Shown here: positions 42,583-51,254 of the stretch, piece by piece
Layout: each line of letters opens with the position of its first letter
How positions within the stretch are numbered: position 1 is the first letter of the stretch
NCBI RefSeq assembly: GCF_042678405.1
Contig: NZ_JBHTLI010000001.1
Coordinates: 992,001 to 1,056,000, forward strand
Source of the DNA: Salegentibacter_A chungangensis
GTDB lineage: Bacteria; Bacteroidota; Bacteroidia; Flavobacteriales; Flavobacteriaceae
Reading direction: 5' to 3'
Length of the DNA stretch: 64,000 nucleotides
Translations under genes and position numbers: made by a program
The notes under the pieces: generated by a model
What the model saw: only the letters and a program-made list of their open reading frames with translations
What the model was told of the DNA's origin: nothing
Databases searched by the model: none

Positions 42583-43551
42583 TTATGCGTTTTTTGCTTT
42601 AAATTCCTTCAATTTTTCGTTCAGCTTTGGAACGATCTCGAAGGCATCACCAACAACACCGTAGTCTGCAGCCTTGAAAAATGGCGCTTCCGGATCGTTG
42701 TTGATCACCACTTTAGTCTTGGCAGCGTTGATCCCTGCAAGGTGCTGGATGGCTCCTGAAATACCTACAGCAATGTACAGGTTAGAGGCAACAGGCTTCC
42801 CTGTTTGCCCAACGTGCTCGCTGTGCGGTCTCCATCCCATATCGCTCACCGGCTTGGAACAAGCGGTGGCAGCACCAAGGATATCGGCCATTTCCTCGAT
42901 CATTCCCCAGTTCTCAGGTCCTTTAAGACCACGACCTCCGGATACCACGATCTCGGCATCGGCAATGGTAACCTTGTCTTTTGCTTTATCTACAGATTCC
43001 ACGTTTACAGAGAAATCACCTTCTGCAAGATTAGGAGAGAAGTCCTCAGCCGTAGCATCTCCGCTGTTTTCCTTAACTCCAAAAGCATTCTTGGAAAGAC
43101 CAACGATCTTCACATCGGTCTTTAAGGTGGTAAAGTTGAATGCCTTGTTAGTGAAAGCCGTTCTTTTAACTGTAAATGGATCGGTGCTTTCCGGTAATGC
43201 CACTACGTTCGAAGCATAGCCGGCATTAAGGTGTACAGATAATAGAGGAGCAAGGTATTTGGCGTTTGCGCTCTGGCTAACTATAACCACCTTGGTTCCT
43301 TCTTTTTCTGCAGCCTGGCTTATCGCGTCTGCATAAGCTTCGGCATTAAAATTCTTTAATTTATCGTTGCTTACGTTCAATACCTTATCCACTCCGTATT
43401 TTCCTAATTCGGAAGTGTCTTCAGCATTAAAACTTATTGCGGTTACTGAGGTTTGTAACATTCCGGCAACTTCTTTTGCATAAGAAGCGGCCTCAAAGGA
43501 AGCTTTCTTGAATTTTCCTTCTTCTGTTTCGGTATATACTAAAACTGACAT
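42583..43551 (-). CDS. etfA: Electron transfer flavoprotein alpha subunit
   Basis: 322 residues. The N-terminal half is the ETF alpha/beta domain. The C-terminal FAD domain contains VVSGGRGLKGPENW, PVSDMGWRPHSEHVGQTGKPVASNLYIAVGISGAIQHLAG and the closing INNDPEAPFFKAADYGVVGDAF. With EtfB it carries electrons from acyl-CoA and other dehydrogenases to the membrane quinone pool. It is 76 bases after etfB in one operon. Confidence 0.95.
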   Translation of the reverse strand: MSVLVYTETEEGKFKKASFEAASYAKEVAGMLQTSVTAISFNAEDTSELGKYGVDKVLNVSNDKLKNFNAEAYADAISQAAEKEGTKVVIVSQSANAKYLAPLLSVHLNAGYASNVVALPESTDPFTVKRTAFTNKAFNFTTLKTDVKIVGLSKNAFGVKENSGDATAEDFSPNLAEGDFSVNVESVDKAKDKVTIADAEIVVSGGRGLKGPENWGMIEEMADILGAATACSKPVSDMGWRPHSEHVGQTGKPVASNLYIAVGISGAIQHLAGINAAKTKVVINNDPEAPFFKAADYGVVGDAFEIVPKLNEKLKEFKAKNA

Positions 43552-43627
43552 ATGTTTTCTATATTTTTTGCGGGCTTAGCGCCCTTATATTCTTATTTCT
43601 TTTAAACCGGTCTCTGAAAAAGATCGC

Positions 43628-44374
43628 TTAGATCGCTTTAGCCTCGTTGTGAAGCAGATCTATTAATTCGTCAAGGTTTTCAGGGTCTACCAGTTTTACG
43701 TCACCTTTAGGCGCAGGTTTCTCGAAATGGGCTGCTTCGGTTTGCGCTTCGGCTCCGGCAGGCTCCACTACATTAAGCGGCTTCTTTCTTGCCTGCATAA
43801 TTCCGCGCATATTAGGGATCTTAAGATCGCTCTCTTCTACAAGTCCTTTCTGACCTCCGATCACCAAAGGAAGGCTGGCAGTAAGGGTTTCTTTACCTCC
43901 GTCAATCTCACGAATAGCCTTGGCTTTGTCTCCATCAATTTCAAGGCTGATGCAGTTGTTTATGAAGTTAGCATCCAGTAAAGCGGCAAGCATTCCCGGT
44001 ACCATTCCTCCGTTGTAGTCTATGGATTCCCTTCCGGCGATAATTAGGTCATATTCCCCGTCTTTGGCTACTTTTGCTAGTTCTTTAGCTACCTGGAATC
44101 CGTCGGTTGCAGGAGTGTTCACTCTAATTGCAGAATCGGCACCAATGGCAAGCGCTTTTCTAAGGGTAGGTTCGGTATCGGCTCCTCCAACATTTACCAC
44201 ATCTACACTTGCTCCCTGCTTTTCCTTGAACCACATTGCCCGGGTAAGACCAAACTCATCGTTAGGGTTGATCACAAACTGAACCCCGTTCGTATCGAAC
44301 TTGGTATCACCATCGGTAAAATTGATTTTTGAGGTTGTATCAGGTACGTGGCTAATACACACTAATATTTTCAT
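43628..44374 (-). CDS. etfB: Electron transfer flavoprotein beta subunit
   Basis: 248 residues. VCISHVPDTTSKINF opens it. NPNDEFGLTRAMWFKE, the AMP-binding region (DLIIAGRESIDYNGGMVPGMLAALL) and the ETF signature (LPLVIGGQKGLVEESDLKIPNMRGIMQARKKPL) follow, the last also being the recognition loop for dehydrogenases. It forms a dimer with EtfA and binds AMP. It is the first gene of the operon and divergent from pdhB across a 310-base AT-rich spacer. Confidence 0.95.
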   Translation of the reverse strand: MKILVCISHVPDTTSKINFTDGDTKFDTNGVQFVINPNDEFGLTRAMWFKEKQGASVDVVNVGGADTEPTLRKALAIGADSAIRVNTPATDGFQVAKELAKVAKDGEYDLIIAGRESIDYNGGMVPGMLAALLDANFINNCISLEIDGDKAKAIREIDGGKETLTASLPLVIGGQKGLVEESDLKIPNMRGIMQARKKPLNVVEPAGAEAQTEAAHFEKPAPKGDVKLVDPENLDELIDLLHNEAKAI

Positions 44375-44684
44375 ATGAAGAATGTTTTTAATTATATCGT
44401 TTTCGTTTACGAAGTTACATAATTTTAATCAAAAAATGCTATGCGTGCATAATAAATTTCAAGCTTTTTGTTTTTATTAAATTAAAGATATCTTAAAAAA
44501 AGCGTGTTTTTATTAATTTTAATAAAACTGAAGCCCTTTTTTGCTGTAGATTTTCTCGCGTTTTAATTTTTACTGCGATCGGGTCTGTTTGTCGGGTAAA
44601 TTTTTGTACCTGAATTGTGGTATAAACATTACTGAATTACTATTTTTGTTCTTTCAAGAATTAGAATAAATATCAAACACTATA
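44375..44684. other. Divergent, gene-free spacer between etfB and pdhB
   Basis: 310 AT-rich bases with no credible reading frame. It holds a TATGC-GT-GCATA palindrome at 44440-44451, 66 bases upstream of the etfB start, and the pdhB -7 box at 44641-44648. Many T- and A-runs (for example 44485-44530) suggest bent DNA. No RNA gene is seen. Confidence 0.6.
44641..44648 (+). promoter_or_regulatory. -7 box of pdhB (TATTTTTG)
   Basis: Exact fit to the Bacteroidota TAnnTTTG element, 36 bases before the pdhB ATG. A -33 TTG at ideal distance is not seen. Confidence 0.5.
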
Positions 44685-45662
44685 ATGAAGACAATTCAAT
44701 TTAGGGAAGCCATTCAGCAAGCGATGAGCGAAGAGATGCGAAAAGACGAGTCCATTTACCTGATGGGTGAGGAAGTAGCGGAATATAATGGTGCTTACAA
44801 AGCATCTAAGGGGATGTTGGATGAATTTGGTCCCGAGCGTGTGATAGATACCCCGATTTCGGAGCTTGGTTTTGCCGGGATTGGAGTAGGTAGTGCTATG
44901 AATGGCAACCGTCCTATTGTTGAATTTATGACCTTTAACTTCTCCCTGGTGGGAATTGACCAGATCATTAATAATGCTGCCAAGATGCGCCAGATGAGTG
45001 GCGGGCAGTTTAATATTCCTATCGTTTTTCGCGGGCCTACCGCTTCTGCGGGTCAGTTGGGTGCTACCCACTCCCAGGCTTTTGAGAGCTGGTATGCGAA
45101 TACTCCGGGATTAAAGGTAATTGTTCCTTCAAATCCTTATGATGCAAAAGGCCTTCTTAAATCGGCCATTCGTGATGACGACCCCGTGATCTTTATGGAG
45201 AGTGAGCAGATGTACGGAGATAAAGGAGAAGTGCCTGAAGATGAATATACTATCGAGATAGGAAAAGCCGATATTAAGCGTGAAGGAACCGATGTTACAA
45301 TTGTATCATTCGGAAAGATAATCAAAGAGGCTTACAAAGCTGCTGAAGAATTGGAGAAAGATGATATCTCTTGTGAGATCATCGACCTTAGAACTGTTCG
45401 TCCTATGGACCACGATGCTATTATCGAATCTGTAAAGAAAACAAACAGATTGGTGATCCTTGAGGAAGCCTGGCCATTTGGAAACGTTTCCACAGAGATC
45501 ACTTACCAGGTGCAATCCAAGGCCTTCGATTACCTTGATGCTCCTATAGTGAAGATCAACACGGCCGATACGCCTACTCCTTATTCACCTGTTCTTTTAA
45601 AAGAATGGTTGCCTAATAGCGAGGATGTGATCAAGGCAGTGAAACAGGTTATGTATATTTAA
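44685..45662 (+). CDS. pdhB: Pyruvate dehydrogenase E1 component, beta subunit
   Basis: 325 residues, usual length for the E1 beta chain of alpha2beta2-type 2-oxoacid dehydrogenases. MGEEVAEYNGAYKASKGML contains the Glu that activates thiamine diphosphate. TPISELGFAGIGVGSAMNG, RGPTASAGQLGATHSQAFESWYA and the C-terminal LEEAWPFGNVSTEI are family blocks. It converts pyruvate to acetyl-CoA together with E1 alpha and E2, which are not next to it. In this group the alpha subunit and E2 usually lie together elsewhere, so a lone pdhB is ordinary. Confidence 0.93.
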   Translation: MKTIQFREAIQQAMSEEMRKDESIYLMGEEVAEYNGAYKASKGMLDEFGPERVIDTPISELGFAGIGVGSAMNGNRPIVEFMTFNFSLVGIDQIINNAAKMRQMSGGQFNIPIVFRGPTASAGQLGATHSQAFESWYANTPGLKVIVPSNPYDAKGLLKSAIRDDDPVIFMESEQMYGDKGEVPEDEYTIEIGKADIKREGTDVTIVSFGKIIKEAYKAAEELEKDDISCEIIDLRTVRPMDHDAIIESVKKTNRLVILEEAWPFGNVSTEITYQVQSKAFDYLDAPIVKINTADTPTPYSPVLLKEWLPNSEDVIKAVKQVMYI

Positions 45663-45682
45663 AACTTTAACGATACCTTATT

Positions 45683-45756
45683 AAAAGGCTGGTTTCAAAA
45701 GTTTAATTTTCGCCTGCTTAAAAATGGCGATGTTACTTTTGAAACAGCCTTTTTTT
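45683..45756 (+). terminator. Long-stem terminator after pdhB
   Basis: AAAAGGCTGGTTTCAAAAGT pairs with ACTTTTGAAACAGCCTTTT leaving a single bulged G. The loop contains a smaller CGCC/GGCG hairpin. A run of T ends it, 11 bases before the next ATG, so that gene would need a start inside or beyond the structure. Confidence 0.75.
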
Positions 45757-45766
45757 ATGCCTTATT

Positions 45767-48253
45767 ATGAAGAAGATCCTTTTCCTTGTTTTGCTGGTCT
45801 CCTGGACTAATGTTTTGGCGCAGACCAAAGCAGGTGGTGTGGTCAAAGACCAGGCGGGGGAGGTGCTGCCTTTTGTGAATGTGATTTTTAAGAACTCCAC
45901 CAAAGGTACCACGACCGACGAAAGCGGGAAATTCTACCTTCAGACAGATGAGGATTATGATACCCTGAAGGTCTCCTTTATAGGCTATAAAACCCTTAAT
46001 TATCCTTTAGAGTCTTCGGTTAATCTCGATCTCGAGATCGAGATTCAGGAGGAAACTTCAGAATTGGACGAGGTAAAGATCTTTCGCGGTAAAACCTCAA
46101 AAAAAGATAACCCGGCCCTCGCTATTTTGAAGAAGATCTGGGAAAATAAACGCACAAACGGGGTAAGGGCTTTTAAGCAATATGAATACCGGGAATATGA
46201 AAAACTGGAGTTCGACCTCAACAGTATAGACAGTTCTGTGATCAAAAACCCCATTTTCAAGGGAATGGAATTCATTTTTGATTATACCGATACCAATCAG
46301 TATTCCGGGAAAACCTATCTGCCGGTCTTTATTAACGAATCGGTTACCAAGGTGTATGGGGACAATAAGCTTAATAAGGAACGGGAAGAGCTTCTGGGGA
46401 ATAAGAATTCCGGGTTCAGTGAGAACCAGAAACTTATCGCTTATGTGAAGGATCTTTATGATGAGTATAATGTCTATGACAATTACCTGAAATTCTATGA
46501 CAAGAGTTTTGTAAGTCCGCTTTCCACGACTGGAGTCGATAATTACAATTATATCCTGAACGACAGTGCGTATATTGGTGATAAATGGTGTTATAATATC
46601 ATTTATTATCCGCGGCGTAAGAATGAGCTTACTTTTAAAGGGGATTTTTGGGTGAACGATACTACCTGGGCCATTAAGAAGATCAACCTGGAAACTTCGG
46701 CTAAGGCGAATATCAACTGGGTGAAACAGGTATATATCGAGCAGGAATTCGAAACCCTGAATGATTCGGTATTTCTGATAAAAAGAGATCATTTTGTTGC
46801 CGATTTCGGTCTTAATAAAAAGGAGTCTTCAAAGGGAATGTATGCAAGGCGTACTCTGATTTATGAAGACTACCAGTTCAATAATCCCAGAAAGAAAGAA
46901 TTTTACGAGAAACAGGTCTATGAAGCCAGACCTCAGGTCTATACCCGTAGCGATGAGTTTTGGGAAAATAACCGCCTGGAAAAACTGGCAAAACAGGAGG
47001 AGGGTATTTATGAAATGCTGGATTCACTTACCAAGGTGAAATCATTTCAGCGGGTGTATGATATTGCAACTATCTTTCAGTCTGGTTATGTGGAATTTAA
47101 CGGCTGGGATTTTGGCCCTGTATATTCTCTGGTTGGATATAATGATGTGGAAGGCCTGAGGCTAAGGGCAGGAGGTCGCACTTATTTTGGCCAGAACGAT
47201 CCCTGGCGGATTGAAGGTTACGGTGCCTATGGGTTTAAAGATGAAAAATTCAAATACGGAATTGCGGGTAAATGGCTGTTGGATAAAAGATCAAGGCTGA
47301 TTGTTTCTGCCGGAAACCGGCGGGACGTGGAGCAGCTTGGCGCGAGTTTGACCAATACTACCGATATCCTGGGGCGTAGCCTTGCTTCTTCTTCTGTTAT
47401 TAGCGTTGGTGATAATGATAAGTTAAGCAGCATCAATCTTTCGGTCTTTGCCCTCGAGATGGAACCTTTAAAAAACTTCAGGATTAGACTTTCCGGTTCC
47501 TACAGGAATATTAAACCTGCTTCCCCAGACTTTAAACTGGATTACTATACAAGTGACGGGAGTTATAGGACCAATCCAGAGATCGACCAGACCGAAGTCT
47601 CCACGATGCTTATTTACACTCCCGGGCGGGAGGCTGTTGGCTATGGGGTGGAACAGAATATTATTAACGAGGGGGAGTTTCCGAGCTTCTTTCTGAACTA
47701 TGGGGTTGGGGTAAAGAATGTTTTCGGAAGTGATTTTGATTATAAGAAACTCCAGTTTTTCTATGATCAGCCATTCCAGATCGGCGGTTTTGGAAGGGCT
47801 AACCTCAGTCTTGAAACCGGAAAGACCTTTGGGGACGTGCCCCTGGCGCTTTTAAGTGTGATTCCCGGAAACCAGACTTATTTTGCGATGTACAACAGTT
47901 TTCCTGTGCTTAATTACTACGAGTTTGTCACAGATTCTTACGTTTCAGGGCATTTCGAGCATAATTTTAACGGGAGGCTGTTTGCCAGGATTCCTTTATT
48001 AAGGGAGTTGAACCTACGGGAACTGGTAGGGATACGGGGAGTGTGGGGAGATCTTTCTGAAGGCAGCAGGAATGTGGATGCTTCAGGGCTGGAACTCCGG
48101 GCACCCGATAAAGACCCGTACTGGGAATACAGTCTGGGAGTCGGCAATATCTTTAAAGTACTTCGTATAGATGCCCATTTCAGAGGGAATTATTTTGAAA
48201 TTCCTGACTCAAGGAGTTTTGCATTAACTGCAAGCTTCGGTTTTCACTTCTAA
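45767..48253 (+). CDS. DUF5686 outer-membrane protein with carboxypeptidase-like regulatory domain
   Basis: 828 residues with a signal peptide ending in NVLAQ. Residues 22-105 are a CarboxypepD_reg-like beta sandwich (GVVKDQAGEVLPFVNVIFKNSTKGTTTDESGKF). Beyond is DUF5686, with the NPALAILKKIWENKRTNG motif and a C-terminal beta-barrel ending in a Phe (LTASFGFHF) as needed for outer-membrane insertion. Not a TonB receptor: there is no plug. The function of the family is unknown; surface assembly or scaffolding is possible. Confidence 0.88.
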   Translation: MKKILFLVLLVSWTNVLAQTKAGGVVKDQAGEVLPFVNVIFKNSTKGTTTDESGKFYLQTDEDYDTLKVSFIGYKTLNYPLESSVNLDLEIEIQEETSELDEVKIFRGKTSKKDNPALAILKKIWENKRTNGVRAFKQYEYREYEKLEFDLNSIDSSVIKNPIFKGMEFIFDYTDTNQYSGKTYLPVFINESVTKVYGDNKLNKEREELLGNKNSGFSENQKLIAYVKDLYDEYNVYDNYLKFYDKSFVSPLSTTGVDNYNYILNDSAYIGDKWCYNIIYYPRRKNELTFKGDFWVNDTTWAIKKINLETSAKANINWVKQVYIEQEFETLNDSVFLIKRDHFVADFGLNKKESSKGMYARRTLIYEDYQFNNPRKKEFYEKQVYEARPQVYTRSDEFWENNRLEKLAKQEEGIYEMLDSLTKVKSFQRVYDIATIFQSGYVEFNGWDFGPVYSLVGYNDVEGLRLRAGGRTYFGQNDPWRIEGYGAYGFKDEKFKYGIAGKWLLDKRSRLIVSAGNRRDVEQLGASLTNTTDILGRSLASSSVISVGDNDKLSSINLSVFALEMEPLKNFRIRLSGSYRNIKPASPDFKLDYYTSDGSYRTNPEIDQTEVSTMLIYTPGREAVGYGVEQNIINEGEFPSFFLNYGVGVKNVFGSDFDYKKLQFFYDQPFQIGGFGRANLSLETGKTFGDVPLALLSVIPGNQTYFAMYNSFPVLNYYEFVTDSYVSGHFEHNFNGRLFARIPLLRELNLRELVGIRGVWGDLSEGSRNVDASGLELRAPDKDPYWEYSLGVGNIFKVLRIDAHFRGNYFEIPDSRSFALTASFGFHF

Positions 48254-48279
48254 TTAAGAGTTTTACCGCCGAAATTACT

Positions 48280-48287
48280 TATATTTG
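48280..48287 (+). promoter_or_regulatory. -7 box of ppa (TATATTTG)
   Basis: Matches TAnnTTTG and lies 34 bases before the ppa start; the transcript would begin near 48293. Confidence 0.5.
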
Positions 48288-48321
48288 CCGCCCTAAATTG
48301 AGAATAATAAAGAAAGAAAAA

Positions 48322-48834
48322 ATGTCTGAGACTTTTGATGTACTGATAGAGATCCCAAAGGGGAGTAGAAACAAATACGAATACGATTTTGACCTGAAGA
48401 AAGTTCGTTATGACCGAATGATATTTTCTTCTATGATGTATCCTGCCGATTATGGCTTTATCCCGAATACCCTGGCCCAGGACAGCGACCCGCTGGATGT
48501 ACTGGTGTTGGTAAGTGAACCAACTTTTCCGGGTGTGGTAATGGAAGTAAAACCAATAGGTGTTTTCCATATGGCCGATGAAAAAGGTCCGGATGAAAAA
48601 GTGATCTGTGTGCCGGTTTCTGATCCTATCTGGAACAGGTTGAATGACCTTCAGGAACTTAACGGGCATTTGATCAAGGAAATAGAGCATTTCTTCAAGG
48701 TTTATAAGGATCTTGAAAAGAAAAAAGTAGATGTTGGTGGATGGGGAGACGCAGCAGAAGCCCGTGAGATCATCCGTCAGTGTGTTAAACGATTTGAGGA
48801 GTATGATGGTGATAAAAGCAGATTCGGATTTTAA
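48322..48834 (+). CDS. ppa: Soluble inorganic pyrophosphatase, family I
   Basis: 170 residues from MSETFDVLIEIPKGSRNKYEYD; an ATG-like start 24 bases upstream would add a basic, unconserved octapeptide. Metal and phosphate residues: YPADYGFIPNTLAQDSDPLDVLVL (D-x-D-P-x-D) and the basic KYEYDFDLKKVRYDRM. It hydrolyses cytosolic diphosphate to two phosphates, pulling biosynthetic reactions forward. It is placed directly before the membrane pyrophosphatase gene but separated by a terminator. Confidence 0.95.
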   Translation: MSETFDVLIEIPKGSRNKYEYDFDLKKVRYDRMIFSSMMYPADYGFIPNTLAQDSDPLDVLVLVSEPTFPGVVMEVKPIGVFHMADEKGPDEKVICVPVSDPIWNRLNDLQELNGHLIKEIEHFFKVYKDLEKKKVDVGGWGDAAEAREIIRQCVKRFEEYDGDKSRFGF

Positions 48835-48866
48835 TATAATCTGAGGCTACATAAAATGAATAATTG

Positions 48867-48899
48867 AAAGCAATAACCTTAAAAAGTTATTGCTTTTTT
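48867..48899 (+). terminator. Terminator after ppa
   Basis: AAAGCAATAAC/GTTATTGCTTT stem (48867-48877, 48886-48896) with an 8-base loop and a T-run. Confidence 0.85.
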
Positions 48900-48952
48900 A
48901 ATTATCATTGATTTACTACATTAGCCATATTAACTAAAACTTAACATTTAAT

Positions 48953-51238
48953 ATGGAATCAATGATGATTTATATGCCTGCAATATTGGCAATTTTGGGC
49001 CTTCTATTTATGTGGACCAAAAGATCCTGGGTGATGAAACAGGATGCCGGAGACGGAAAAATGAAAGATATTTCATCTCACATCTACGAAGGGGCGCTTG
49101 CCTTTTTAAATGCAGAATATAAATTATTAACCTTTTTCGTGATAGGAGCCAGTATCGCCCTGGCCGCTATCTCATTCATTGTCCCGACCACGCATATATT
49201 AATTGTTGTGGCTTTTATTTTTGGAGCCTTCTTTTCGGCGCTTGCCGGAAATATGGGAATGCGCATTGCAACACAAAGTAACGTGCGCACCACCCAGGCT
49301 GCCCGTACCAGTTTGCCAAAAGCGCTGAAGATTTCTTTTGGAGGCGGAACCGTAATGGGGCTCGGGGTTGCAGGATTGGCGGTATTGGGACTTACCACTT
49401 TTTTTATACTCTTTTTTAACTACTTTATGGGTGGGGTCTGGACCAACACCGCCGATATGACCGTTGTACTCGAAACCCTTGCCGGATTTTCCCTGGGAGC
49501 CGAATCCATAGCCCTTTTTGCCCGTGTTGGCGGAGGGATCTATACCAAGGCTGCCGATGTTGGAGCCGACCTGGTTGGTAAAGTGGAAGCCGGAATTCCT
49601 GAGGACGATCCAAGAAACCCTGCGACCATTGCCGATAATGTTGGGGACAATGTTGGAGACGTAGCCGGAATGGGTGCCGACCTCTTCGGGAGTTATGTGG
49701 CTACCGTTCTAGCGGCTATGGTTCTAGGTAATTATATTATTGAAGATATGGGAGGCGATATCACCTCTTCCGGGTTTGGAGGGATAGGTCCCGTACTTCT
49801 TCCAATAGCGATTGCAGGTGCAGGTATCATTATCTCGATAATCGGAACTCTACTGGTGAAGGTCACCGATAATAACGCGAAGGAAGCTCAGGTGCAAAAA
49901 GCCCTGAACATCGGGAACTGGGTTTCTATAGGTCTTGTTGCGGTGGCCAGTTACTTCCTTGTGACCTGGATGCTTCCTGCAAAAAGTATGACTATGGGCT
50001 TCTTTATAGGCGGGCAGGAAGGTTTTGAATATAAAACCATTTCTTCAATTCGCGTGTTTTATGCCACTCTCGTCGGGATTGGCGTAGGAGGTTTAATTTC
50101 GGCAGTGACCGAATATTATACCGGCCTTGGTAAGAAACCCGTGCTTTCTATCGTTCAGAACTCCAGTACGGGAGCAGGAACCAATATTATTGCAGGACTT
50201 GCGACCGGGATGATCTCTACTTTTCTTTCGGTTTTATTATTTGCGGTAGCGATATGGGTTTCTTATGCTTTCGCAGGTTTCTACGGGGTGGCTCTTGCCG
50301 CTTCGGCTATGATGGCTACCACGGCTATGCAGCTTGCTATTGATGCTTTCGGACCAATTGCAGACAATGCCGGGGGAATTGCAGAAATGAGTGAACTTCC
50401 TGCCGAGGTACGTGAACGTACCGATATTCTTGATTCCGTAGGGAATACCACGGCAGCAACCGGTAAAGGATTTGCCATCGCTTCAGCAGCGCTTACTTCG
50501 CTCGCACTTTTCGCAGCTTACGTGACCTTTACGGGAATAGACGGGATAAATATCTTTAAGGCTCCCGTGCTTTCAATGCTGTTCATTGGCGGAATGGTGC
50601 CGGTAGTGTTTTCGGCCCTTGCAATGAATTCTGTTGGAAAGGCTGCAATGCAGATGGTGCGTGAAGTAAGAAGACAGTTCAAGGAAATTCCGGGAATTAT
50701 GGAAGGAACCGGAAAACCGGAATATGATAAATGTGTTGAAATTTCAACAAAAGCAGCGCTTCGTGAAATGCTGCTTCCGGGAGCCCTTACCATCGGCTTC
50801 CCTATTGCTATTGCTTTGATCCCGATGTTGTTCGGTTACGAAAATGTTCTTATCGCTGAAATGCTTGGAGGTTATATGGCCGGAGTTACCGTAAGTGGTG
50901 TGCTTTGGGCGATATTTCAAAACAATGCCGGAGGTGCCTGGGATAACGCCAAGAAGTCTTTTGAAGCCGGAGTAATGATCAACGGAGAGATGATGTATAA
51001 AGGTTCTGATGCTCATAAGGCTGCGGTTACCGGAGATACGGTCGGAGATCCCTTCAAGGATACTTCAGGGCCTTCTATGAATATTCTGATCAAGCTTACC
51101 TGTCTTATCGGGCTTGTACTGGCTCCTATTTTGGGAGGTCATACTACCGATATTACAGATGAGCTTGAGGAAGATGAGGCTAAAGTTATTCAGGTAGAAC
51201 AAACTCCTGAGACTGCTGCTGTTTTGAAAGCAGAATAA
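48953..51238 (+). CDS. hppA: Membrane-bound, ion-pumping pyrophosphatase, K+-dependent type
   Basis: 761 residues with about 16 membrane helices. The substrate site is KAADVGADLVGKVEAGIPEDDPRNPATIADNVGDNVGD. GNTTAATGKG carries Ala where K+-independent enzymes carry Lys, so K+ dependence is expected. In helix 6 the usual gate Glu is missing at both known places (MGADLFGSYVATVLA); a Glu in helix 5 (E184, GAESIALF) may replace it, as I recall for Flavobacterium enzymes. That type pumps H+. It uses diphosphate energy to charge the inner membrane. Confidence 0.93.
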   Translation: MESMMIYMPAILAILGLLFMWTKRSWVMKQDAGDGKMKDISSHIYEGALAFLNAEYKLLTFFVIGASIALAAISFIVPTTHILIVVAFIFGAFFSALAGNMGMRIATQSNVRTTQAARTSLPKALKISFGGGTVMGLGVAGLAVLGLTTFFILFFNYFMGGVWTNTADMTVVLETLAGFSLGAESIALFARVGGGIYTKAADVGADLVGKVEAGIPEDDPRNPATIADNVGDNVGDVAGMGADLFGSYVATVLAAMVLGNYIIEDMGGDITSSGFGGIGPVLLPIAIAGAGIIISIIGTLLVKVTDNNAKEAQVQKALNIGNWVSIGLVAVASYFLVTWMLPAKSMTMGFFIGGQEGFEYKTISSIRVFYATLVGIGVGGLISAVTEYYTGLGKKPVLSIVQNSSTGAGTNIIAGLATGMISTFLSVLLFAVAIWVSYAFAGFYGVALAASAMMATTAMQLAIDAFGPIADNAGGIAEMSELPAEVRERTDILDSVGNTTAATGKGFAIASAALTSLALFAAYVTFTGIDGINIFKAPVLSMLFIGGMVPVVFSALAMNSVGKAAMQMVREVRRQFKEIPGIMEGTGKPEYDKCVEISTKAALREMLLPGALTIGFPIAIALIPMLFGYENVLIAEMLGGYMAGVTVSGVLWAIFQNNAGGAWDNAKKSFEAGVMINGEMMYKGSDAHKAAVTGDTVGDPFKDTSGPSMNILIKLTCLIGLVLAPILGGHTTDITDELEEDEAKVIQVEQTPETAAVLKAE

Positions 51239-51254
51239 GTGTTATTTTTAATAG

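Noticed and set aside
42674..43219. 181-codon open frame opposite etfA
   Set aside because: Antisense to a fully convincing etfA, with Pro/Ser-rich sequence typical of a shadow frame.
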